Of a DNA stretch of 64,000 nucleotides, positions 43,626 through 52,692 are shown piece after piece. The translations under genes were made by a program, and so were the position numbers. The notes beneath the pieces are model-generated. The model worked only from the letters and a program-made list of their open reading frames with translations. It had not been told where the DNA came from and did no database searches. Position 1 is the stretch's first letter, and each line of letters opens with the position of its first letter. Source of the stretch: Chitinophaga sp. S165 (lineage in GTDB: Bacteria > Bacteroidota > Bacteroidia > Chitinophagales > Chitinophagaceae). The DNA lies in assembly GCF_003182155.1 (NCBI RefSeq), contig NZ_QGTG01000008.1, positions 62,001 through 126,000 of the forward strand, in the 5' to 3' direction.

Positions 43626-44324
43626 ATGAACGATCGTTTAATGCACTTGAAGGAGAGGGACTGGACAGAAACAAAAGCTCATTCCAGCTGGCAGATATTT
43701 AAGATCATGGCCGAGTTTGTGGATGGGTTTGAATCTCTCGCAAAAATGGGCCCCTGCATATCTATATTCGGTTCTGCACGTACAAAACCCGGAAGTAAGT
43801 ATTATGAATTGGCGCATGATATCGCCAAACGCCTGGCGGATGAAGGTTTCGGCATCATTACAGGTGGTGGTCCGGGTGTAATGGAAGCTGCCAACCGAGG
43901 CGCGCAGGAAGTAAAGGGAAAATCTGTAGGAGTGAATATCTCATTGCCGCACGAACAGAACCCTAATCCATATATTGACCACGACAAAAACATGCACTTT
44001 GACTACTTCTTTGTACGTAAAGTGATGTTCACAAAATATTCCCAGGGCTTTGTCATGATGCCCGGAGGCTTTGGTACAATGGACGAATTTTTCGAAGTGG
44101 CCACCCTTATCCAAACCAAGAAGATGACGGAAACACCGATGGTGCTGGTAGGGAAGGAGTACTGGAGTGGGCTGCTGGACTGGATCCGGAGCACCATGAT
44201 GGAGAAAGAAAGTAATATTTCTCCGGAGGACCTGGGCCTGTTAAAGCTGTTCGACACTGCCGATGAAGTGGTGGAATATTTCAGGGTATTCTACACAACA
44301 AACAAGCTGCGACCCAACTTCTAG
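43626..44324 (+). CDS. LOG family protein (TIGR00730, cytokinin-type phosphoribohydrolase)
   Basis: 232 residues. Rossmann-like domain with the family motifs GGGPGVMEAANRGA and MPGGFGTMDEFFE (PGGxGTxxE), which in characterised members hydrolyse nucleoside 5'-monophosphates to base plus ribose 5-phosphate. The N-terminal extension (about 40 residues before ISIFGSAR) is normal for this bacterial subgroup. Followed at 35 bp by an O-methyltransferase. Confidence 0.93.
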   Translation: MNDRLMHLKERDWTETKAHSSWQIFKIMAEFVDGFESLAKMGPCISIFGSARTKPGSKYYELAHDIAKRLADEGFGIITGGGPGVMEAANRGAQEVKGKSVGVNISLPHEQNPNPYIDHDKNMHFDYFFVRKVMFTKYSQGFVMMPGGFGTMDEFFEVATLIQTKKMTETPMVLVGKEYWSGLLDWIRSTMMEKESNISPEDLGLLKLFDTADEVVEYFRVFYTTNKLRPNF

Positions 44325-44359
44325 GATTTATTGACATATTTTTGCAAAAATTATACAAC

Positions 44360-45004
44360 ATGGATATAATTCCTGCTGCTGTAGAAGCGTTTGCAGAAAA
44401 GTATACAAGTCCTGAAACAGACGTGTTGAAACGCTTACACCGTGAAACATATCTGAAGGTAGACCAGCCGCATATGTTAAGCGGCCACCTGCAGGGACAG
44501 TTCCTGAGCCTGGTGAGCCATATGCTCCAACCGGCAAAGGTACTGGAACTGGGGACTTATACCGGCTATTCAGCTATCTGCCTGGCACAGGGATTAAAGG
44601 AGGGTGGTATACTACATACTATCGATGTGAACGAGGAAAGAGAGGAAATGTGCCAGCGCTATTTTGCAGAAGCAGGATTATCCGGAAAAATAAAAATGCA
44701 TATCGGTAAGGCCGCAAATGTAATAGCGCAGCTGGATGATATGTTTGACCTGGTATTTATCGATGCAGATAAAGCCGGCTATGAGCAATACTACGATCTG
44801 GTCTGGAGTAAGATACGTCCGGGAGGATTTATACTGGCGGATAATGTGCTCTTTCACGGAGAGACACTACTTGAACCATCAAAACAAAGCAACAATGCAA
44901 AAGCCATGATCAGTTTCTGCGAAAAAGTAGCGGCTGACGGCAGAGCGGAACAGTTATTGCTCACACTCAGAGATGGCTTATTGATCATCAGGAAGATCAG
45001 CTGA
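44360..45004 (+). CDS. Class I SAM-dependent O-methyltransferase
   Basis: 214 residues from the ATG at 44360 (MDIIPAAVEAFAEKY). COMT/YrrM-type: SAM motif VLELGTYTGYSAICLAQ near residue 60, acidic motif LVFIDADKAGYEQYY near 130 that would hold the divalent metal, and ADNVLFHG. Substrate (catechol-like or tRNA hydroxyuridine as for TrmR) is undecided. A TATTTTTG element lies at 44337-44344. Confidence 0.92.
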   Translation: MDIIPAAVEAFAEKYTSPETDVLKRLHRETYLKVDQPHMLSGHLQGQFLSLVSHMLQPAKVLELGTYTGYSAICLAQGLKEGGILHTIDVNEEREEMCQRYFAEAGLSGKIKMHIGKAANVIAQLDDMFDLVFIDADKAGYEQYYDLVWSKIRPGGFILADNVLFHGETLLEPSKQSNNAKAMISFCEKVAADGRAEQLLLTLRDGLLIIRKIS

Positions 45005-45040
45005 TCCGCTTACACAAACCACACCCATTAAATTCAATAC

Positions 45041-46756
45041 ATGCAACTAAGGAGATCCGTTTTAGTGTGTAGCTTTTTGTTTGGCTGCATGCCATTGCTG
45101 AAAGCGCAAACGCAAATTCCGGTTACACAGCAGTATATCGCAAAGTATAAGGACATTGCTATTGCTGAAATGCAGCGCAGTGGAGTGCCTGCTTCTATCA
45201 AGCTGGCGCAGGGCATCCTGGAAACACAATCAGGTGGCAGCTGGCTTGTACAAAACTCTAACAACCACTTCGGCATAAAATGTAAGAACAACTGGACAGG
45301 CGAAAGTGTCAGGTATGACGATGATGCTCGCCAGGAGTGCTTCCGTAAATATCCTTCAGCTGCTGATTCCTACAAGGACCACTCAGACTTTCTGCGGAAT
45401 AATCCCCGTTATGCTTTCCTCTTCCAATTCCAGGAAGAAGACTATAAATCGTGGGCCTATGGCCTCAAACAGGCAGGTTATGCTACCAGCAATACCTATC
45501 CGCAGCAGCTGATCAAACTCATCGAAGATTACAATCTGCAACAGTACACATTGGAAGGCGAGGGTGTAACCAAAGCAGGAACGGGCAATGCGAAGACCGG
45601 TGACGAAATAATAGTTTCCAAACCATCTAAAGCACCAACAGCTGCTCCTGGAAAATCAACAGGTATCACCAAAGCGAATGCTCCTAAAGGCAGTGTATTC
45701 CAGATCAATGACCGCAAGGTGATCCTGGTGCCTGCTGGTACATCGCTGATACAGATAGCCGACCAGCGTGATATCAAACTGCGTAATCTGGTTCATTACA
45801 ATGACCTGGAGAATGATAATCCGCTGCCGAAAGAAACATTCATCTTCCTGCAGAAGAAAGCTAAATCAGGTAAGAACGATTACCATACAGTAGCCGCAGG
45901 CGAGACGATGTTCGACATCGCCCAGGCTGAAGGTATTCAGCTTCGCTGGCTGCGCCGCCGTAATAAAATGAAGGAAGGCCAGGAACCGGAAGTAGGAGAG
46001 CGGCTGGCATTGGCTGGTTATGCTAATAAAGCTCCGCGCCTTGCAAAGTACCCGCCTGCAGAAGATCCTACTGAAGGAGATCTGAACCCTGGACAGATCG
46101 TGGAAGATGTAAGAACAGAAATAGAAAGACAACAGGAACTGTCACAGCAGAATGCCGCACAACAGCAGCAACAACAACCTGCTGCACCTCAGAGTAATTT
46201 GCCTGCGGGTATGGTAGATGACCTGAAAAAGATCGGAGACGTGAAAACCACTGGTGGTGGCGCAGTACAGGGTACTCCCGCTTCATCAAAACCTGCTGCA
46301 ACACAGCCGGCATCTTCTAAACCAGCTGCAACACAGCCATCAGGTTCGCAACCAGTATATTCTTCAAGGCCAGCTGATACAGCGCCTTCAGGTACAGAAC
46401 CTGCACGGCCTGTTCAGTCAACACCTGCGTCAACGCAACCTGCATATTCTTCAAAACCTGCTACACAGCCAGCTGCACCAGTGTCTTCAACACCTGCATC
46501 TGAGCAACCTGCTGTACCGGTAGCAACATCTCCGGCGCAACCTGCAAGTGCGCCATCTCAGCCAGCAGCTACGCCTGCCGACAAAGGTGGCCCTATCAGG
46601 GATGGTAATTCACTGTATCATGAAGTACAGACGAAAGAAACATTGTATGGTATTGCCAAACGTTATAACGTAACGGTAGAACAGTTGCAGCAATGGAACC
46701 ATCTGGAGAACTTTGATATCAAAATAGGACAACGGCTTTTGGTCGGTAAAATCTAA
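45041..46756 (+). CDS. GH73 glucosaminidase with LysM repeats
   Basis: 571 residues; signal peptide 1-22. The glucosaminidase domain (about 30-165) carries the catalytic Glu in AQGILETQSGGSWL and NNHFGIKCK. Then come three LysM-type segments: about 222-270, 283-325 and a C-terminal one at about 525-571 (YHEVQTKETLYGIAKRYNV). Between the second and last is a low-complexity linker rich in Pro, Ala, Ser, Thr and Gln (about residues 365-520). Peptidoglycan-cleaving autolysin bound to the wall through LysM. Followed 19 bp later by hpt. Confidence 0.92.
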   Translation: MQLRRSVLVCSFLFGCMPLLKAQTQIPVTQQYIAKYKDIAIAEMQRSGVPASIKLAQGILETQSGGSWLVQNSNNHFGIKCKNNWTGESVRYDDDARQECFRKYPSAADSYKDHSDFLRNNPRYAFLFQFQEEDYKSWAYGLKQAGYATSNTYPQQLIKLIEDYNLQQYTLEGEGVTKAGTGNAKTGDEIIVSKPSKAPTAAPGKSTGITKANAPKGSVFQINDRKVILVPAGTSLIQIADQRDIKLRNLVHYNDLENDNPLPKETFIFLQKKAKSGKNDYHTVAAGETMFDIAQAEGIQLRWLRRRNKMKEGQEPEVGERLALAGYANKAPRLAKYPPAEDPTEGDLNPGQIVEDVRTEIERQQELSQQNAAQQQQQQPAAPQSNLPAGMVDDLKKIGDVKTTGGGAVQGTPASSKPAATQPASSKPAATQPSGSQPVYSSRPADTAPSGTEPARPVQSTPASTQPAYSSKPATQPAAPVSSTPASEQPAVPVATSPAQPASAPSQPAATPADKGGPIRDGNSLYHEVQTKETLYGIAKRYNVTVEQLQQWNHLENFDIKIGQRLLVGKI

Positions 46757-46775
46757 TCACATTAATCGGAATCAT

Positions 46776-47312
46776 ATGTCTGTTATCCAGGTACATGACA
46801 AAAAGTTTGAGCCATATATCAGTGCTGATAAAATACAACAGCGCATCCAGGAACTGGCTACATCGATCAGCAATGACCTGAAAGGCGAAAAGCCTTTGTT
46901 CATCGCTATTCTCAATGGTTCCTTTATGTTTGCCGCAGATGTTTTTAAGTACCTCACCATTGAAGCGGAAATATCTTTCATCAAACTGGCTTCTTACAAA
47001 GGGATGAAATCTACCGGCAATGTAGTGCAGGCCATTGGCCTCGATGAAGACCTTTATGGGCGTACGGTTGTCATCCTGGAAGACATTGTGGATACCGGTA
47101 AAACACTGAGCCAGTTCCTGCCACAGCTGGAACACCAGCAGCCTAAAAAACTGATGATCGCTTCGCTGCTCACCAAACCGGAGGCATTACAACATCCTAT
47201 TAAGATCGATTATCTGGGCTTCTCGGTTCCTAATAAATTCCTGTTGGGCTACGGTCTGGATTATGACGGTCTTGGACGGAACCTGCCTGAAATTTATAAA
47301 CTGTGTGAATAA
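46776..47312 (+). CDS. hpt: Hypoxanthine phosphoribosyltransferase
   Basis: 178 residues. Salvages hypoxanthine (and guanine) with PRPP to IMP/GMP. The PRPP-binding motif VVILEDIVDTGKT and the N-terminal AILNGSFMFAADV loop are present, and the GYGLDYDGLGRNLPEIYKL C-terminus is typical. Separate from the purine genes purS and guaB elsewhere in the window. A REP-like inverted repeat follows. Confidence 0.94.
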   Translation: MSVIQVHDKKFEPYISADKIQQRIQELATSISNDLKGEKPLFIAILNGSFMFAADVFKYLTIEAEISFIKLASYKGMKSTGNVVQAIGLDEDLYGRTVVILEDIVDTGKTLSQFLPQLEHQQPKKLMIASLLTKPEALQHPIKIDYLGFSVPNKFLLGYGLDYDGLGRNLPEIYKLCE

Positions 47313-47740
47313 TAATTTGTTTCCCCGGGCATTCATTATCACCCCGCGTTAGCACCCGGGGGGATTCATTATCACCCGGGGTTGTCACCCCGGGGCTACA
47401 AACAAGCGACTCCTAACGGAGTCGTACCGAAGCGATTTAATTCATCAACGCCGATCAACAAAACACAATAGGACTCCGTTAGGAGTCCCCTATTTGTAGC
47501 GCGGGGTGTCAACCCCGGGACAACGTCGGGAATATTGGAACCCCGAACGTCGTGAACGCGATAACCCCGGGGGAAACCCACGAACGTCGTAAAACATCCC
47601 CTCGGGAAATTTGTATCGATCGTCATCAACACCCGCTTCCAATCACATCCCCAACCCAATATTGTATCGATAAATCCTCGCGATCATAACCTAATCTCCT
47701 GCCAATTTTATTATATTTATGTATAACTGATGCAAAACTG
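47313..47740. other. Intergenic region dominated by a REP-like element
   Basis: 428 bp between hpt and the VWA gene. Most of it (47330-47610) is composed of CCCGGGG-rich and GACTCC/GGAGTC dyads, described separately. The last 100 bases show no promoter with both boxes. Confidence 0.65.
47375..47519. repeat. Large REP-like inverted repeat
   Basis: Left arm 47375-47424 and right arm 47471-47519 pair at about 85 percent over ~50 bases. Each arm holds a CCCGGGGTTG(T/A)CACCCCG block, a GCTACAAA/TTTGTAGC block and a GACTCC-TAAC-GGAGTC mini-hairpin, with a 46-base spacer between arms. Extra CCCGGGG and GAACGTCG copies flank it on both sides (47330-47374, 47520-47610), and GATTCATTATCACC is repeated directly upstream. 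The composition resembles intergenic palindromic repeats common in Bacteroidota genomes. Confidence 0.8.
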
Positions 47741-49510
47741 ATGCAAAGGCTCCTTATGCTGCTTGTCAGCTTAATTATCCTTGTACCTGGGAGAGCTCAG
47801 AAGATATGGATTTCAGGGGCAGTCGAAGATAGCATCTCTCACAATCCCCTGCCCGGAGTGATCGTCACAGTAAACCACGATACCGCAAAGGTTATTACGA
47901 ACCAGTACGGACTTTTTCGCATTGCGGTGCCCTCTCAGGACGCGATATTATTATTCCAGCACAACGGATACTTCCCAAAAAGCTTGTCTGCGGGAGCATA
48001 CAGCCGTATGCTTGTTCAGCTGAACAGCCGTGAAGAGATACAGGAGGATGTGGCTAAAAAGGCGAAAGCTATTGCCCGGGAGCGCTCTTCCAATGGCTCT
48101 AATCCAAATTACAGTAATTCCGGTATGGGTACCCGCGCTTTCTTTGATGAAACCTACGGGACATTATACGAGAACAAGTTTGTCGAAACCGGCATAAAGA
48201 ACACTTCTCTGTTCGCTATAGATGTGGATAGAGCAGCTTACAGCAATATCCGGCGTTTTGTAAAGCTGAAAGAGAAGATCCCTGTCAATGCCGTACGCAT
48301 AGAGGAGATGCTGAACTATTTCCATTACCATTATCCGCTGCCTCCTCCTGGTCAGACATTGGCCATTTACAGCAAATATGCTACCTGCCCGTGGGCAGAC
48401 GAACATCGTTTGTTACAGATAGCCGTCCGCGGTAAGTCAGTGAACGTGGATAGCCTGCCTCCCAGCAATCTCGTTTTCCTGATAGACGTTTCCGGCTCTA
48501 TGGCTACGCCGAATAAGCTACCCCTGTTACAAGCAGCTTTCCGGATACTGGTTAATAACCTGCGTAGCAATGATCATGTGGCTATCGTGGCGTATGCGGG
48601 TGCTCCGGGCATCATCCTGCCCAGTACGCCCGGCAATGAGAAGGTGAAGATCCTGAATGCAATTGACTATCTCAGTGCAGGTGGAGCTACGGCAGGAGAG
48701 GCGGCCATCAAGCTGGCTTATCAGATCGCGGAAGAGAATTTTATCAAGGACGGGAATAACCGGGTCATTATGGCAACCGATGGTGACTTCAACGTTGGGC
48801 AAACCAGTGATCATGACATGGAACAGCTGATCCTGGGAAAAAAGGAGACAGGGGTACTGTTAACCTGCCTCGGGTTTGGGATGAAGAACTATAAGGATTC
48901 CAAATTAGAGACTTTGTCCAGTAAAGGGAATGGCAATTTTGCCTATATCGATAACCTGGAAGAAGCCAATAAGATCTTCGCCAGGGAGTTTGGCAGCACC
49001 TTGTTTACAGTGGCCAAAGATATCCAGGCTGATGTGGTCTTTAACCCACGTACGGTGAAGTCTTACCGTTTGATAGGTTACGAGAATAAGGTGATCCAGG
49101 AAGAAGATACAGCCAGTGATAAGATTTCCGGAGGCATCATCGGAGCCGGGCATTGCGCCGTAGCGATGTATGAGATCGTTCCACAGGATGGAATGGCTGC
49201 GGCCGATAGTTCACTGGCTACTGTCAATTTAAGCTACCGGGAGGCCGTTGATACAACCATGAAGACCATCAGCTATACGGTATCGGGAGAACTCACCCTT
49301 TTCAAAGAAGCCTCCAACGATTTCCGGTTTGCCAGTGCAGTGGCCCTGATGGGCATGCTGCTCAGAAAGTCGGCCTACAAAGGCAATGGAACCTGTAATA
49401 TGGTGATGGATATAGCAAAGCGATCACTGGGAGATGATCCCGGCGGTTACCGAAAGGAATTCATCGTCCTGCTGAAAGGATTGAAGAAGTCCGGTAAAAT
49501 TGAAGATTGA
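47741..49510 (+). CDS. YfbK-like VWA domain protein with N-terminal carboxypeptidase-regulatory domain
   Basis: 589 residues with signal peptide (1-19, ending GRAQ). A CarboxypepD-regulatory-like domain (about 22-95) precedes a YfbK-type N-terminal region (about 110-220, ending in the RRFVKLKEKIPVNAVRIEE stretch), a von Willebrand A domain with the MIDAS motif DVSGSM (Asp249), and a C-terminal DUF3520-type region (about 420-585). Exported metal-binding protein likely at the envelope; YfbK-family function is poorly known. Oriented rightward and convergent with the RlmK-type gene, 6 bp apart. Confidence 0.9.
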   Translation: MQRLLMLLVSLIILVPGRAQKIWISGAVEDSISHNPLPGVIVTVNHDTAKVITNQYGLFRIAVPSQDAILLFQHNGYFPKSLSAGAYSRMLVQLNSREEIQEDVAKKAKAIARERSSNGSNPNYSNSGMGTRAFFDETYGTLYENKFVETGIKNTSLFAIDVDRAAYSNIRRFVKLKEKIPVNAVRIEEMLNYFHYHYPLPPPGQTLAIYSKYATCPWADEHRLLQIAVRGKSVNVDSLPPSNLVFLIDVSGSMATPNKLPLLQAAFRILVNNLRSNDHVAIVAYAGAPGIILPSTPGNEKVKILNAIDYLSAGGATAGEAAIKLAYQIAEENFIKDGNNRVIMATDGDFNVGQTSDHDMEQLILGKKETGVLLTCLGFGMKNYKDSKLETLSSKGNGNFAYIDNLEEANKIFAREFGSTLFTVAKDIQADVVFNPRTVKSYRLIGYENKVIQEEDTASDKISGGIIGAGHCAVAMYEIVPQDGMAAADSSLATVNLSYREAVDTTMKTISYTVSGELTLFKEASNDFRFASAVALMGMLLRKSAYKGNGTCNMVMDIAKRSLGDDPGGYRKEFIVLLKGLKKSGKIED

Positions 49511-49516
49511 CCTGCC

Positions 49517-50464
49517 TTAACGTATAATTTTATAACACTTCCTGATCAGTTTCTGCTGAAAATCGAAGGGCATGGTCTGGGCTGTAATATCCTTTATTTC
49601 GGAAGCCAGTATGCGGTCGCTCTCCAGTACAAAACGGCGGTAGTTATTGCTAAAATAGATCACGCCACCCGGTTTGGTTGCCCTAAGTACTTTGTTCAGG
49701 ATAGTTACATGGTCCCGTTGGATGTCCAGGAACTCCTTCATACGTTTACTGTTGGAGAAGGTGGGCGGGTCGAGTACTGCGAGATCAAATTCCTCTTCCG
49801 GAAGAGTATCCAGGTATTGCAATACGTCGGCATGAACAAAGCTGTGTTTGGTGACATCAAAATTATTCAGGCGCATGTTTTCTTCGGCCCATGCCAGGTA
49901 GGTCTTGGACAGGTCTACAGATGTTACCTGACTAGCACCGCCAGCGGCAGCATACACTGAGAAGGAGCCGGTATAACAGAAAAGGTTCAGTACTTTTTTG
50001 CCGGCTGAAATCTCTCTTACCATTCCACGGGTAATACGGTGGTCGAGGAAAAGACCGGTATCGAGGTAGTCAGACAGGTTTACCTTGAAATTCAGTCCTG
50101 CCTCCTGTACGGTCATCTCATGGCTTTCAAAAGATAGCTTTTCATACTGGTCCTGTCTGCTGGCTTTACGCTGGCGCTGTTTTACGAAGATCTTCTCCAG
50201 CGGTACTTCCAGCACTTTGGATATCACCTCCAGACTACTGTCCAGCCAGTTTTCATGCGCTTCTTCATCCATACCATGCGGGCGCTGGTATTCGGCCACA
50301 TAAATGTGGTCTTCGTACAATTCTATACTGAAGGGGAATTCATTAATATCATCATCATATACCCGGTAACAGGTAATATTCTGCCGGCGGGCAGCTTTGC
50401 GCAGGTGTTTGAACACTTTTACCAGCCGGTTTTCCAGCATCTGAAGTTTGGATGGATCGAACAT
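49517..50464 (-). CDS. Stand-alone RlmK-type 23S rRNA methyltransferase
   Basis: 315 residues. The SAM domain (about 110-300) matches the C-terminal half of E. coli RlmKL, which makes m7G2069: FKVNLSDYLDTGLFLDHRI, LNLFCYTGSFSVYAA, DPPTFSNSKRM, RDHV, YFSNNYRRF. The RlmL half is absent. The N-terminal ~110 residues are a small RNA-binding-like region. Substrate is inferred from the close match. Leftward after dnaJ, separated by a terminator. Confidence 0.88.
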   Translation of the reverse strand: MFDPSKLQMLENRLVKVFKHLRKAARRQNITCYRVYDDDINEFPFSIELYEDHIYVAEYQRPHGMDEEAHENWLDSSLEVISKVLEVPLEKIFVKQRQRKASRQDQYEKLSFESHEMTVQEAGLNFKVNLSDYLDTGLFLDHRITRGMVREISAGKKVLNLFCYTGSFSVYAAAGGASQVTSVDLSKTYLAWAEENMRLNNFDVTKHSFVHADVLQYLDTLPEEEFDLAVLDPPTFSNSKRMKEFLDIQRDHVTILNKVLRATKPGGVIYFSNNYRRFVLESDRILASEIKDITAQTMPFDFQQKLIRKCYKIIR

Positions 50465-50503
50465 GTATCCTGTAAAAATAAAAAATATAAAAGTAAGAAA
50501 GAC

Positions 50504-50534
50504 AAAGGCTGTCCACTTGTGGCGGACAGCCTTT
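50504..50534 (-). terminator. Terminator of dnaJ
   Basis: Perfect 11-bp stem AAAGGCTGTCC / GGACAGCCTTT, loop 9, followed on the minus strand by TGTCTTTCTTAC. Confidence 0.7.
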
Positions 50535-50565
50535 TATAGAGGAAGTATGATTGTAAGTTTTGGGC

Positions 50566-51726
50566 TTAGCTAAAGATATCCCTTACCTTCTCGAAGAAGC
50601 CTTTTTCAGACTTTTCAGGATTAGGCTTAAAGTTATCGGATGCCTGTACCTTTTCCAGGAACGCCTTTTCTTCGCTGCTTACCTGCTGAGGGGTCCATAC
50701 ATTCACATGTATAAGCTGATCACCTTTTTCGTAAGAGTTAACGGAAGGGAAGCCTTTACCTTTCAGGCGGAAGATTTTTCCGCTTTGGGTACCTGCTGGT
50801 ATTTTAATTTTCGCTTTACCGTCGATGGTCGGTACTTCTACTGAGGTACCAAATACGGCATCAGGGAAGGAGATGTAGAGGTCATAAGCTACATTCAGTC
50901 CATCACGTTGCAGTTCGGGATGTGGCTCTTCCTCAATGAGTATGAGCAGATCTCCGGGAGCGCCGCCTCTTTCGCCGGCATTACCTTTTCCGCTCAGGCT
51001 CAGTTGCATGCCTTCCTGTACGCCCGCTGGGATGTCGATGTTCACCATTTCTTCGCCATAAACACGACCTTCTCCTTTACAGTGACCGCATTTGCTGGTG
51101 ATGGTCTGTCCTTCACCATGACAGGTAGGACAGGTAGTTACTGTCTGCATCTGACCCAGGAAGGTCTGTGTCACTTTCCTTACCTGACCGGAACCTCCAC
51201 AGGTACCACAGGTCTGGAACGCGTTTTTATCCTTCGCACCCAGGCCACTACAGTGGCTACAGGGAACGTATTTTTTAACTTTGATCTTTTTGTTGGCGCC
51301 TTTAGCGATCTCTTCGTAGGTAAGACGGATCTTGATGCGCAGATTGGAACCACGGGTCCCTCTGCTGCGTCTGCCGCCACCACCGCCACCGCGGTTACCG
51401 CCGAAGAAGCTACCGAAAATATCTTCTCCGAAGATGTCCCCGAAGTTGGAGAAGATATCGTCCATGTTCATATTGCCACCATTGAAGCCGCCACGGCCAC
51501 CAACGCCAGCGTGTCCGAAACGGTCATATTGCGCCCGTTTGTCGGTATCACTTAATACTTCATAGGCTTCTGCCGCCTCCTTGAATTTTTCCTCCGCCTC
51601 TTTGTTGTCGGGGTTTCTATCAGGATGATACTGCATCGCTACTTTGCGGTAGGCCTTTTTTATCTCATCCTGGGAGGCGGACTTGGCTATACCCAGTATT
51701 TCGTAGTAATCTCTTTTGGTAGACAT
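50566..51726 (-). CDS. dnaJ: Chaperone DnaJ
   Basis: 386 residues, co-chaperone of DnaK. J domain at 1-70 with HPD in QYHPDRNPDN, a Gly/Phe region (about 75-120), the cysteine-rich zinc domain with four repeats (CSHCSGLG, CGTCGGSG, CPTCHGEG, CGHCKGEG; about 155-220) and the C-terminal substrate domain. Second gene of a grpE-dnaJ operon with a 66-bp gap that holds a hairpin (51740-51758). Confidence 0.97.
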   Translation of the reverse strand: MSTKRDYYEILGIAKSASQDEIKKAYRKVAMQYHPDRNPDNKEAEEKFKEAAEAYEVLSDTDKRAQYDRFGHAGVGGRGGFNGGNMNMDDIFSNFGDIFGEDIFGSFFGGNRGGGGGGRRSRGTRGSNLRIKIRLTYEEIAKGANKKIKVKKYVPCSHCSGLGAKDKNAFQTCGTCGGSGQVRKVTQTFLGQMQTVTTCPTCHGEGQTITSKCGHCKGEGRVYGEEMVNIDIPAGVQEGMQLSLSGKGNAGERGGAPGDLLILIEEEPHPELQRDGLNVAYDLYISFPDAVFGTSVEVPTIDGKAKIKIPAGTQSGKIFRLKGKGFPSVNSYEKGDQLIHVNVWTPQQVSSEEKAFLEKVQASDNFKPNPEKSEKGFFEKVRDIFS

Positions 51727-51739
51727 ATATCACACTAAA

Positions 51740-51758
51740 GCCGGCAATTTCTGCCGGC
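51740..51758 (-). promoter_or_regulatory. Hairpin between grpE and dnaJ
   Basis: GCCGGCA / TGCCGGC stem with a 5-base loop between the two heat-shock genes, 14 bases before the dnaJ ATG. It could attenuate or stabilise the downstream message. Confidence 0.45.
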
Positions 51759-51792
51759 ATGGTTAATGAAAGCTTTTCTGTCAGAACGTCAT

Positions 51793-52353
51793 TTATTTCC
51801 CTACTATTACCTTGGCATGACGTATCAATTTGTCATTCAGGTAGTAACCTTTCTGCATATCGTCAATTACCTTTCCTTTCAGTTCTTCAGAAGGTGCGGG
51901 AATTTCAGTGATAGCATCATGTAAGTCAGGATTAAACTCGGTGTGCAAACTTTCCATAGGTTTAAGGCCTTTGGCTTGCAGGGTCGACTTTAACTTATTG
52001 AAAACCAGCGAAACACCATCTTTTACGGCATTGATATCGGAGGCATTTTCTATTTGTTTAGCTGCACGCTCACTATCATCCAGCACGTCCAGCAGGGAAA
52101 TGATCACTTCCTTGTTGGCAGTCTGCATCAGCTCAATACGTTCTTTGGCTGTACGTTTCTTGAAATTGTCAAATTCCGCAACCAGACGAAGGTATTTATC
52201 CCTCATTTCGTTCAGCTCCTGCTGTTTTTTATCCAGTTCGCTTTCATCCGCCAAGGCATCGTTGAGGTGTGTGGTGCCGCTCAGATTCTCATCAGCATTA
52301 ATGTCCGGCATGCCTTTACCACCATTTTCGGTGTCCTGTCCGTTTGTCTGCAT
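51793..52353 (-). CDS. grpE: Nucleotide exchange factor GrpE
   Basis: 186 residues. Acidic/polar N-terminus, a long coiled coil (about 40-85, ELDKKQQELNEMRDKYLRLVAEFDNF), and the C-terminal beta domain with the family signature PDLHDAITEIPAP and GYYLNDKLIRHAKVIVGK. Acts with DnaK/DnaJ. Promoter at 52392-52421, about 40 bp upstream. No CIRCE element (TTAGCACTC-N9-GAGTGCTAA) was seen. Confidence 0.96.
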   Translation of the reverse strand: MQTNGQDTENGGKGMPDINADENLSGTTHLNDALADESELDKKQQELNEMRDKYLRLVAEFDNFKKRTAKERIELMQTANKEVIISLLDVLDDSERAAKQIENASDINAVKDGVSLVFNKLKSTLQAKGLKPMESLHTEFNPDLHDAITEIPAPSEELKGKVIDDMQKGYYLNDKLIRHAKVIVGK

Positions 52354-52391
52354 ATCTTATACGTTTTCTTTTTATGAAGTAATATTGTCTG

Positions 52392-52421
52392 CAAAGGTAC
52401 ATCAGACAATTAACTTGCCAA
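52392..52421 (-). promoter_or_regulatory. grpE-dnaJ promoter
   Basis: Minus strand: TTG at 52421-52419, 19-base spacer, TACCTTTG at 52399-52392. The start would be near 52386 with a leader of about 30 nt. Confidence 0.65.
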
Positions 52422-52482
52422 GCCGGGAGGAAAAGACAAATTGACACAAGGGCGTATTCAGCATTTAACCCCGGTTTAACCA

Positions 52483-52615
52483 GGACCCGTCTCTATATCT
52501 AAAAGGGCGCTACGCCGTGTCTATCCGTTGTTTGTATATCGTGCGATATAGAAACAACGGCGTAGATACGGCCAAACATGCTTTTAGATATAGAGATCGG
52601 TCCCGGCTCGATTGA
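52483..52615. repeat. Long hairpin element, copy 2 (TATATC apex)
   Basis: Outer arms CTCTATATCTAAAAG and its complement (15 bp perfect), a partly paired middle, and an apex of CCGTTGTTT-G-TATATC, loop GTGC, GATATA-G-AAACAACGG. The apex has the same layout and the same G-G mismatch as the element at 26229-26347, with compensatory base changes in the stem. Confidence 0.75.
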
Positions 52616-52692
52616 TCTCAAAGGCTTCCAGCTTCTAAATTACCCTTCCTAATCTGTAATTGCCTTACCTTTGCAGCCTGGAAAAAATAGCA

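Larger units (their letters stand above)
52354..52692. other. Divergent intergenic region grpE/RlmI-type gene
   Basis: 339 bp. It holds the grpE promoter, the long hairpin element copy 2 (52483-52615) and a TACCTTTG element at 52666-52673 that could serve the rightward gene. No coding region. Confidence 0.65.

Noticed and set aside
46140..46600. CRISPR-like or minisatellite array
   Set aside because: The repeats are short codon-scale units inside the autolysin reading frame, with no spacers.
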